Assembly: GCA_937978655.1 (NCBI GenBank)
Contig: CALJUX010000088.1
Coordinates: 26,222 to 90,221, forward strand
DNA length: 64,000 bases
From: an uncultured Chromatiaceae bacterium
GTDB taxonomy: Bacteria; Pseudomonadota; Gammaproteobacteria; Enterobacterales; Alteromonadaceae
Direction: 5' to 3'
Under the pieces are notes generated by a model. That model did no database searches, was not told where the DNA came from, and saw only the letters and a program-made list of their open reading frames with translations. Positions 18,463-25,178 of the stretch are shown here, piece by piece. The stretch's first letter is position 1. Each line of letters opens with the position of its first letter. The translations under genes were made by a program, and so were the position numbers.

Positions 18463-19198
18463 GCTGGCGTTACTAGGGCTGACGCTTGGCTTGTTTGCGA
18501 TTGCCAGTGGTTTTACTCTGCATGGCGGCCATCTTGATACTTTATTTGACCTGCCGGCGCTGGTGATCGTGCTTGGCGGCACCCTAGGGGCCGTTTTATT
18601 TCAAACGCCGTTGCCGCAGTTTACTGTCGGCGTCAAAATGCTGGCGTGGGTGTTTAAAGCGCAATACGTACCTTTAAATGCGACAGTTGAGCGTTTAATC
18701 AACTGGGGGACCGCTGCCCGTAGCAATGGATTTCTTTCGCTGGAAGCGGAGGCGTTACAGGAGTCTGATCCGTTCTTACACAACGCGCTGAACTTGTTGG
18801 TAGATGGTGTGGAACCGGCAATTATTCAGGATGCGCTGGATGCGGAATTGACACTTGAACGTGAACGTCTGCTCAGAAGCGCCCGGATTTACGAAGCAAT
18901 GGGCGGGTATAGTCCAACGATCGGCATTATTGGCGCTGTGCTTGGCCTTATTCAGGCTATGCAAAACATCAATAACCCTGAACTGCTTGGCAGTGGAATT
19001 GCGACTGCGTTTGTCGCCACCATCTATGGTGTCGGATTTGCCAACCTGATTTTTATTCCTGTTGCCAATAAGCTCAAAGCAGTTGTGGTGCAGCGTTGTT
19101 TGTATCAGGAATTGATAGTCGAAGGCGTCGTTTCGATTGCAAATGGCGAAAATCCGCGGGTAATTGAGCGCAAGCTTGCCGCTTATCGGGTCAGCTGA
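18455..19198 (+). CDS. motC: Flagellar motor stator protein MotC (MotA/PomA family)
   Basis: This is the A-type stator subunit, an inner-membrane protein that forms an ion channel with MotD and pushes on FliG. The 247 residues have four hydrophobic segments (about 3-20, 30-50, 145-165, 180-202), with the conserved GGYSPTIGIIGAVLGLIQAM and GSGIATAFVATIYGVGFAN. The ATG at 18455 follows GGAAG and overlaps cheB. The gene order cheB-motC-motD-parC is that of Pseudomonas aeruginosa, where MotCD is a second stator set. Whether protons or sodium ions drive it cannot be told here. Confidence 0.93.
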   Translation: MDRLALLGLTLGLFAIASGFTLHGGHLDTLFDLPALVIVLGGTLGAVLFQTPLPQFTVGVKMLAWVFKAQYVPLNATVERLINWGTAARSNGFLSLEAEALQESDPFLHNALNLLVDGVEPAIIQDALDAELTLERERLLRSARIYEAMGGYSPTIGIIGAVLGLIQAMQNINNPELLGSGIATAFVATIYGVGFANLIFIPVANKLKAVVVQRCLYQELIVEGVVSIANGENPRVIERKLAAYRVS

Positions 19199-19199
19199 G

Positions 19200-20213
19200 A
19201 TGTACAGGCACCGGGTTCGGCATCAGGACAATGAGCAGGAGCCGCTCGACCGTTGGCTGGTTTCTTATGCGGACTACGTGACACTGATGTTCGCTTTGTT
19301 TGTTGTTTTATACTCGATTGCGATCCACAAAGAAGAACAGTACAAGACCATTTCAGAGACTTTGTCACAAGTTTTTGAAAAACCGACGGCCAAACAGACG
19401 GGCGTTACCGGCGACGCAGTGCTGACAGATAATCAGCCGCGCAGTGACTACCAGCAGTTTGGTACCTCCCTCGAAACACCAAGCGGGCCTGAGATTGTTG
19501 CCGATGCCAAAGAACAACCTGTGCTGGAAAAGCCACAATTCGGCAATCCTCTGGTTTCTTTGCAGGAACAGCTGACACAATCGCTGGCCAACCTGATTGA
19601 AAAGGGGGTCGCAAAAGTTGAGACTGATGAAGACTGGCTTACCATTCAGCTGAACAGCGGGTTGTTATTTCCTAGTGGCAGCGGGTCACCTATCGCATCT
19701 GCGGATATTGTCCTGAAAGAAATCGTCACGATCCTGAATCAGAACAATAATGTTATTCGTGTGCGCGGTTATACCGATAATGAAGCTATCCACAACGAAA
19801 TTTTCGATTCTAACTGGGAATTGTCTATGGCGCGGGCGATGGCAGTATTGCGTCGTCTACAGGTGTTGGGTGTGACGCCGGCCCGTATGGCTGCTGAAGC
19901 CTATGGGCAGTACGCCCCTTTCGCCGATAATTCGACAGTCGCGGGGCGTGAGGAAAACCGCAAAGTAGTGATTGCAGTGTCCAAGTTATCGGTCAAAGCG
20001 AACCGCGCTGAACCGGATAGCCCGGCTGAAGCCACGACATTAGAGCAAGCAGCAAAAGTTCTGAACAGTCAGCAGCCTGCTCTGCCGCAGACAGAGCAGG
20101 CTGAAGTTTCTGCAGACGGCACTATTAAAGTGATCCGCCTGCCTCATGGTGGTATTAAAATTACATCTGCGGCTGATACACCACCGCAGACGCAGCAAAA
20201 ACGGGATAATTGA
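19200..20213 (+). CDS. motD: Flagellar motor stator protein MotD (MotB family)
   Basis: This is the B-type stator subunit, which anchors the stator to peptidoglycan. The 337 residues have one N-terminal membrane helix containing the ion-binding aspartate in SYADYVTLMFALFVVLYS, a variable periplasmic linker, and an OmpA-like peptidoglycan-binding domain with RGYTDNEAIHNEIFDSNWEL and ENRKVVIAVSK. A low-complexity tail of about 70 residues follows the OmpA domain. The ATG at 19200 follows the motC stop by one base. Confidence 0.93.
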   Translation: MYRHRVRHQDNEQEPLDRWLVSYADYVTLMFALFVVLYSIAIHKEEQYKTISETLSQVFEKPTAKQTGVTGDAVLTDNQPRSDYQQFGTSLETPSGPEIVADAKEQPVLEKPQFGNPLVSLQEQLTQSLANLIEKGVAKVETDEDWLTIQLNSGLLFPSGSGSPIASADIVLKEIVTILNQNNNVIRVRGYTDNEAIHNEIFDSNWELSMARAMAVLRRLQVLGVTPARMAAEAYGQYAPFADNSTVAGREENRKVVIAVSKLSVKANRAEPDSPAEATTLEQAAKVLNSQQPALPQTEQAEVSADGTIKVIRLPHGGIKITSAADTPPQTQQKRDN

Positions 20214-20214
20214 A

Positions 20215-21003
20215 TTGGTAGTCTGGACCATTGCGAATCAAAAAGGCGGGGTTGGTAAAACCACCTCGACAGTAACACTTGGCGCATTGTTAGCCGAACG
20301 CGGCTTCCGGGTGTTGTTAATTGATACCGATCCGCATGCATCACTTACTTATTATTTTGGGATTGATGCTGAAGAGCTGGAAAACAGCGTTTACGATATT
20401 TTTATTCGCGGTAAAACGATTGCAAAAGAGGAAATATTGCAGTCGCTGTGTCCGAGCGGTGTTAATAATCTGGATATTCTGCCATCGTCAATGGCGCTCG
20501 CCACACTGGACCGCTCGCTGGGCGATAAGGGTGGCATGGGCTTGATTCTGAAAAAAGCCCTGGCGAAAATCGAAGATGAATATGACTATGTGCTGATTGA
20601 CTGCCCGCCCGTGATCGGTGTGCTGATGGTCAATGCGATGGCCGCTTGTGATCGCATCCTGATCCCGGTGCAGACCGAATTTCTTGCCTTAAAAGGTCTG
20701 GACCGGATGTTAGCAACGATGCAGCTGATGCAATCGCCCGGCCAGCCAGGTTATGAATTTACCATAGTGCCGACCATGTACGACAAACGGACTAAAGCAT
20801 CGCTGGAAGCGTATAAAGAACTAAAAGCAAAATACGGTGATTTGGTCTGGTCTGCGGTGATCCCGATAGATACCAAGATGCGTGATGCCAGTCTGGCCCA
20901 AACGCCACCACCGGTGTTTGCGCCGAAATCCAGAGGGGTATTTGCATACAACACACTGCTGACTTATCTGTTACAGCTTAATCAGGAGTCGTCGCATGAG
21001 TGA
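20215..21003 (+). CDS. parC: ParA-like polar chemotaxis-array positioning ATPase (ParC)
   Basis: This ParA/MinD-superfamily ATPase recruits chemoreceptor arrays to the cell pole (ParC in Vibrio, the ParA-like protein next to motD in Pseudomonas). The 262-residue protein starts VVWTIANQKGGVGKTTSTVT with a deviant Walker A, then has LLIDTDPHASLTYYFG and the Walker B-type VLIDCPP. The TTG at 20215 gives the family start right at the first strand; upstream in-frame codons overlap motD and look non-homologous. It overlaps parP by 8 bases, and the two products are known partners. Confidence 0.9.
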   Translation: MVVWTIANQKGGVGKTTSTVTLGALLAERGFRVLLIDTDPHASLTYYFGIDAEELENSVYDIFIRGKTIAKEEILQSLCPSGVNNLDILPSSMALATLDRSLGDKGGMGLILKKALAKIEDEYDYVLIDCPPVIGVLMVNAMAACDRILIPVQTEFLALKGLDRMLATMQLMQSPGQPGYEFTIVPTMYDKRTKASLEAYKELKAKYGDLVWSAVIPIDTKMRDASLAQTPPPVFAPKSRGVFAYNTLLTYLLQLNQESSHE

Positions 21004-21745
21004 TCTGTTCGCCAGCCGCAAGGTAATGCGCAGTTACCTGAATGCGTTGCTGACAGAGGAGCAGGAACCTGCGCCTGTTGCTGTGCAAAAGCAGCAGCTC
21101 AGCAAATTGCTGGCAGAAGTGAAGCCCCAGACCGAAACTGTCACTGCGGAAATCACCCGGCCAGCGCCAGTCGTCGCAGCACCTCCTCCGGTGGCGCAGA
21201 CCCGAACCCCTTCTGCGGTTCCGCCAGCAGTTGTGATGCCGGCAAAACAAGTAACAGTGCCACCACCAACAGCTCCGGTTGTAGTGCAAAAAGACTACCG
21301 GAAAGGCAAGTTTCAGGCGTTGTTCTTTGAGGTTGCCGGTTTAAAAGTTGCTTTGCCGCTGAAAGAGCTGGGCGGGATCCATCAGATAGGTACACTGAAT
21401 ACCTTACCTGGCAAACCTGATTGGTACAAAGGTGTGATGTTGTACCGTGAGCAAAAAATCAATGTCGTGAATACTGCGATGTGGGTTATGCCAGAAAAAT
21501 ATGATCAGGTACTGGCAGAAAAGCTAAACTATCAATATGTTATTATGCTTGGAAAGAGTTCTTGGGGTCTTGCCTGCGAAACACTGGTGAACACCATTGC
21601 CCTCGAGCAGGATGATGTGAAATGGCGATCATCTGAAGGAAAGCGGCCTTGGCTTGCCGGATTGATCAAACAGCATATGTGTGCGTTGTTGGATGTAGAT
21701 GCCTTGATTGCCCTGCTGGCAAAAGGTGCAGCAAGTTCTGACTGA
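20996..21745 (+). CDS. parP: CheW-domain array-positioning protein ParP
   Basis: ParP links the polar ATPase ParC to CheA and chemoreceptors. The 249 residues comprise an N-terminal part ending in a Pro/Val/Ala-rich linker (to about residue 100) and a C-terminal CheW-like (AIF) domain beginning near KFQALFFEVAGLKVALPLKELGG in two halves, with a GVMLYREQKINVVNT strand. Position between parC and cheW and an overlap with parC match the known parC-parP-cheW arrangement. A plain second CheW is less likely because of the N-terminal extension. Confidence 0.87.
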   Translation: MSDLFASRKVMRSYLNALLTEEQEPAPVAVQKQQLSKLLAEVKPQTETVTAEITRPAPVVAAPPPVAQTRTPSAVPPAVVMPAKQVTVPPPTAPVVVQKDYRKGKFQALFFEVAGLKVALPLKELGGIHQIGTLNTLPGKPDWYKGVMLYREQKINVVNTAMWVMPEKYDQVLAEKLNYQYVIMLGKSSWGLACETLVNTIALEQDDVKWRSSEGKRPWLAGLIKQHMCALLDVDALIALLAKGAASSD

Positions 21746-21778
21746 ACGCTGAGAATGAATCAGGTAGAGGAGCGTTAA

Positions 21779-22273
21779 ATGAGTAATTTACTGGCACAGT
21801 CCGGCAAAGGCAAAGAGTCCACCGATCAGGTGTTGCAGTGGGTCACGTTCAAGTTACAGGAAGAAACCTACGGTATTAATGTGATGCAGGTACAGGAAGT
21901 GCTGCGGTATACCGACATTGCGCCAGTGCCGGGCGCGCCAATGTATGTCCTTGGGATTATTAATTTACGCGGTAACGTGGTGACTGTGATTGATACCCGT
22001 GCCCGTTTTGGTTTACCGCCGTCAGATGTGACGGAAAACAGTCGTATTGTGATTATCGAAGCCGACAAACAAGTGATTGGGATTCTGGTCGACAGCGTGG
22101 CTGAGGTGGTCTATCTGCGGGCTTCAGAAATTGATACCGCGCCCAATGTGGGCACTGACGAAAGCGCCAAGTTTATCCAGGGCGTATCAAACCGGGACGG
22201 CGAGCTGTTGATTCTTGTCGATCTGAACAAATTGCTGACCGACGAAGAGTGGGAAGAAATTACCAGTATCTGA
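21779..22273 (+). CDS. cheW: Chemotaxis coupling protein CheW
   Basis: CheW links chemoreceptors to CheA in the signalling array. The 164 residues form one CheW domain with WVTFKLQEETYGINVMQVQE, the conserved PGAPMYVLGIINLRGNVVTV and DLNKLLTDEEWEEI at the end. A TAGAGGAG ribosome site lies upstream of the ATG. It follows parP after 33 bp, and no strong promoter is visible in that gap, so it probably belongs to the same operon. Confidence 0.96.
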   Translation: MSNLLAQSGKGKESTDQVLQWVTFKLQEETYGINVMQVQEVLRYTDIAPVPGAPMYVLGIINLRGNVVTVIDTRARFGLPPSDVTENSRIVIIEADKQVIGILVDSVAEVVYLRASEIDTAPNVGTDESAKFIQGVSNRDGELLILVDLNKLLTDEEWEEITSI

Positions 22274-22283
22274 TGAGCTGAAC

Positions 22284-22727
22284 GTGAATCTTTCCTTTGA
22301 ATTCATTGTGTTATTAACAGTGCCGGCAGCCTCAGTGCTGCTGGTGCTTTTTGTGCTTTGGCAACATAAAATTCAACGTGAAGAACGTATAGCGCAAAGT
22401 AAACAGCACCAGCTGGCATTGCAGCAATTGCAATTGCTGGCGGCAGAGCTTGAAGAGATCCGCTCTGGTTTTATTGGCATGGGACAGCGGGTCATTGCGG
22501 TGGAGCAACAGTCTCAGAGCTTGCACCGCCATGTACAGGAGTTGTTGGATAATCAATTACAGCTGGCTGAACAACAGCAGAAAATTGATATGTTTGATCC
22601 TGAATCAAAATTGTATAGCCGGGCAATGAAGATGGTTCAGCTGGGCGCGCCACTGGAAGAAGTGATGCGTGAGTGCGAATTGCCGCGGGCAGAAGCCGAA
22701 TTGTTGTATAACCTGCATAAAAACTGA
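22284..22727 (+). CDS. DUF2802 coiled-coil membrane protein of the chemotaxis cluster
   Basis: The 147-residue protein has one N-terminal membrane helix (about residues 6-26, FIVLLTVPAASVLLVLFVLW), a Gln-rich coiled coil and a conserved C-terminal segment, MKMVQLGAPLEEVMRECELPRAEAELLYNLH, that resembles a small helix-turn-helix and defines DUF2802. Genes of this family regularly sit after cheW in Pseudomonas, Vibrio and Shewanella clusters. The function is not established, though a chemotaxis or polar role is likely from context. The start is a GTG with a weak ribosome site. Confidence 0.85.
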   Translation: MNLSFEFIVLLTVPAASVLLVLFVLWQHKIQREERIAQSKQHQLALQQLQLLAAELEEIRSGFIGMGQRVIAVEQQSQSLHRHVQELLDNQLQLAEQQQKIDMFDPESKLYSRAMKMVQLGAPLEEVMRECELPRAEAELLYNLHKN

Positions 22728-22765
22728 ATGCCGATTTGTTAGCGGATTGATGCGCAAAGGTATCA

Positions 22766-22813
22766 GAGCGGCGGGTAAGACGTCAGTCTTTACTACGCCG
22801 GATAACACCGCTC
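22766..22813 (+). other. Predicted structured RNA or DNA element
   Basis: A perfect outer pair, GAGCGG at 22766-22771 with CCGCTC at 22808-22813, encloses an inner hairpin of GTAAGAC (22775-22781), loop GTCA and GTCTTTAC (22786-22793, one bulge), with CGGCG and CGCCG able to form an alternative middle stem. It lies between the last chemotaxis gene and wecB and is not followed by a T run. It could be part of an mRNA 3' end or leader. I recognise no known family. Confidence 0.3.
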
Positions 22814-22837
22814 CACCACAGACTGCACTATGCGTAC

Positions 22838-22870
22838 CGGCTTAGTTTTGTTAAGCTAACTGCCGTTTTT
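22838..22870 (+). terminator. Candidate rho-independent terminator before wecB
   Basis: CGGCTTAG (22838-22845) can pair with CTAA-CT-GCCG (22856-22865) with a two-base bulge, and TTTTT follows at 22866-22870. The bulge makes it moderate. Its position, 25 bp before wecB, would separate chemotaxis transcription from the polysaccharide genes. Confidence 0.4.
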
Positions 22871-22895
22871 GCTACGTTCGCAATGGAATCCGCTG

Positions 22896-24035
22896 ATGAT
22901 TAAAGTCCTGAGTGTCTTTGGTACCCGTCCTGAAGCCATCAAAATGGCGCCGCTGGTAAACTTGTTAAAGCAAGACCCTGCCATTGACAGCAGGGTTTGT
23001 GTTACAGGCCAGCACAGAGAAATGCTGGACCAGGTACTGAAGCTGTTTCATATCGTCCCTGAATACGACCTGGCAATTATGAAAGCCGGCCAGGACTTGT
23101 ACGACGTGGCAACCAGCATTCTGCTGAACATCAAACCCGTATTGCGTGATTTCCAGCCCGATATTGTATTGGTGCATGGTGATACCAGTACCACCTTTGC
23201 GGCTGCACTGGCGTGTTATTACGAGAAAATTGCGGTCGGCCATGTTGAGGCAGGCTTGCGCACCGGCAATATTTACAGCCCCTGGCCAGAGGAGGCGAAC
23301 CGTCGCCTGACCGGTGCTATTACGACGCTACATTTTGCGCCAACGGCGACATCACGGGATAATCTGCTGCGTGAAAATACCGCCGCAGATCGCATTGAGG
23401 TGACCGGCAATACGGTGATTGATGCCCTGCATCAGGTGGTTGGTAAGATTGACGCCGATCCGGCGCTTGGTGGCGAATTTGCCCGGCAGTTTCCATTTGG
23501 CCAGGATGGCCGCCGCCTGATCCTGGTCACAGGACATCGCCGCGAGAGCTTCGGTGCCGGTTTTGAGAATATTTGTGCCGCGCTTAAATCTGTCGCGGAC
23601 GAATTCCCGGATACGGATGTGGTTTATCCGGTGCACTTGAACCCTAATGTACGGGAGCCTGTCTACCGCTTGCTCAGTAACAGTCCAAATGTGCACCTGA
23701 TTGCGCCGCAGGACTATTTGCCTTTTGTCTATCTGATGAGCCGCAGTTATCTGGTGCTGACCGATTCAGGCGGAATTCAGGAGGAGGCACCATCATTGGG
23801 CAAACCTGTACTGGTGATGCGTGACACTACAGAACGTCCGGAAGCCGTTGCCGCCGGTACCGTCAAATTAGTCGGAACTGATCAACAGAAGATAGTGTCA
23901 GAGGTGCGCGCCCTGATGACAAATCAGGCCTACTACGACAGCATGAGTTTTGCGCACAACCCTTATGGCGACGGCCAGGCTTGCGGTCGCATTGTGGACA
24001 GCATTAAACGTTATTTCAGCACGAACAACGGATGA
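22896..24035 (+). CDS. wecB: UDP-N-acetylglucosamine 2-epimerase (WecB type)
   Basis: This non-hydrolysing epimerase interconverts UDP-GlcNAc and UDP-ManNAc for surface polysaccharide. The 379-residue protein begins MIKVLSVFGTRPEAIKMAPLV and contains the family motifs VTGQHREMLDQ, VHGDTSTTFAAALA, GHVEAGLRTG, VTGHRRES and TDSGGIQEEAPSLGKPVLVMR, with the active-site region intact. The ATG at 22896 has GGAA 7 bases upstream. It starts the glycan locus; its stop lies 11 bases before the next start. ManNAc could be used as such or oxidised to ManNAcA by the dehydrogenase at 28935. Confidence 0.96.
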   Translation: MIKVLSVFGTRPEAIKMAPLVNLLKQDPAIDSRVCVTGQHREMLDQVLKLFHIVPEYDLAIMKAGQDLYDVATSILLNIKPVLRDFQPDIVLVHGDTSTTFAAALACYYEKIAVGHVEAGLRTGNIYSPWPEEANRRLTGAITTLHFAPTATSRDNLLRENTAADRIEVTGNTVIDALHQVVGKIDADPALGGEFARQFPFGQDGRRLILVTGHRRESFGAGFENICAALKSVADEFPDTDVVYPVHLNPNVREPVYRLLSNSPNVHLIAPQDYLPFVYLMSRSYLVLTDSGGIQEEAPSLGKPVLVMRDTTERPEAVAAGTVKLVGTDQQKIVSEVRALMTNQAYYDSMSFAHNPYGDGQACGRIVDSIKRYFSTNNG

Positions 24036-24046
24036 CAGGACCCCGC

Positions 24047-25063
24047 ATGACCACCAGTTTTGAACAGCGCAAACAGGCTTTGCAAGCGACACCAGCCACC
24101 TGGCTGATCACGGGCTGTGCCGGTTTTATTGGCTCAAATCTGCTTGAGCAGTTATTGACGCTTGGGCAACAGGTTGTCGGACTGGACAATTTTGCCACCG
24201 GACATCAGCGAAATCTTGATGAAGTCCAGCGACTGGTGACGCCACAGCAGTGGCAGAACTTCCGGTTTATTGAAGCAGACATCCGGGACTATGCCAGCTG
24301 CGAGTTGGCGGTGCAGGGCGTTGATTATGTGCTGCACCAGGCCGCGTTAGGCTCGGTACCGCGTTCCATTCACGACCCTGTTACTACAAATGCCACCAAT
24401 ATCAGTGGTTTTTTGAATATGTTGCAGGCAGCCCGCAGTGCAGGCGTAAAGCGTTTTGTCTATGCGGCGTCCAGTTCGACCTATGGTGACCATCCGGCCT
24501 TGCCGAAGGTGGAAGCAAATATTGGTAATCCATTGTCGCCTTATGCCGTCACAAAGTATGTCAATGAGCTTTACGCCGACGTGTTTTCCCGCTGCTATGG
24601 CTTTCACGCCGTTGGTTTACGTTACTTTAATGTGTTTGGACCGCGTCAGGATCCAAACGGCGCTTACGCCGCAGTGATCCCGAAGTGGACAGCCGCGATG
24701 ATTAAAGGCGAAGCGGTGCTTATTAACGGGGATGGCGAAACCAGCCGTGATTTTTGTTTTGTCGCCAATGCGGTACAGGCAAATATTCTTGCGGCAACCA
24801 CGCCGCTTGAGCAGGCCGAAGTCTTTAATGTTGCTGTTGGCGATCGCACAACTTTAAACGATTTGTTCAATGCAATTCGCACGACGCTGGCTGATAATGG
24901 GTCGCATTACGAAGCTGCGCCGGTGTATCAGGATTTCCGCGCCGGCGACGTGCGGCATTCCCAGGCCGATGTCAGCAAAGCCGCACAGATGCTGGGGTTT
25001 GCCCCCAGCCACACGCTGTGGCAGGGACTGGCAGTGGCTATGCCTTGGTATTTACAGCAGTGA
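24047..25063 (+). CDS. UDP-N-acetylglucosamine 4-epimerase (WbpP/TviC type)
   Basis: A short-chain dehydrogenase-type epimerase that, in the WbpP/TviC group, converts UDP-GlcNAc(A) to UDP-GalNAc(A). The 338 residues show the NAD loop ITGCAGFIGSNLLEQL, the GLDNFATGHQRNLDEV segment characteristic of this group, the AASSSTYGDHP serine region, the catalytic Tyr/Lys in SPYAVTKYVNELYADVF and RYFNVFGPRQDPNGAYAAVIP. Two starts are possible; the ATG at 24047 is preferred because AGGA is 6-7 bases upstream, while the ATG at 24032 overlaps the wecB stop. With the dehydrogenase at 28935 it should supply UDP-GalNAcA (inference). Confidence 0.92.
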   Translation: MTTSFEQRKQALQATPATWLITGCAGFIGSNLLEQLLTLGQQVVGLDNFATGHQRNLDEVQRLVTPQQWQNFRFIEADIRDYASCELAVQGVDYVLHQAALGSVPRSIHDPVTTNATNISGFLNMLQAARSAGVKRFVYAASSSTYGDHPALPKVEANIGNPLSPYAVTKYVNELYADVFSRCYGFHAVGLRYFNVFGPRQDPNGAYAAVIPKWTAAMIKGEAVLINGDGETSRDFCFVANAVQANILAATTPLEQAEVFNVAVGDRTTLNDLFNAIRTTLADNGSHYEAAPVYQDFRAGDVRHSQADVSKAAQMLGFAPSHTLWQGLAVAMPWYLQQ

Positions 25064-25178
25064 TTTCCTGTTTTTAATGCTGGATCTGCAGGCGCCGGGA
25101 GGTGTCTGTCAGGCTTTTTTTGCGCCCCGGATGTAGGTTTATGCCGTATCAGGGTGCTATTCAGGTCGGAGTAAAAGA

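Noticed and set aside
22760..22790. GGCGGGTAAG as an RfaH ops element
   Set aside because: It shares only part of the ops core and lacks the conserved downstream bases; similarity is likely chance.
25064..25178. T7 run at 25115-25121 as a terminator before the exporter gene
   Set aside because: No stem longer than three pairs precedes the T run, so it is not a convincing terminator. A JUMPstart/ops element was also sought here and not found.
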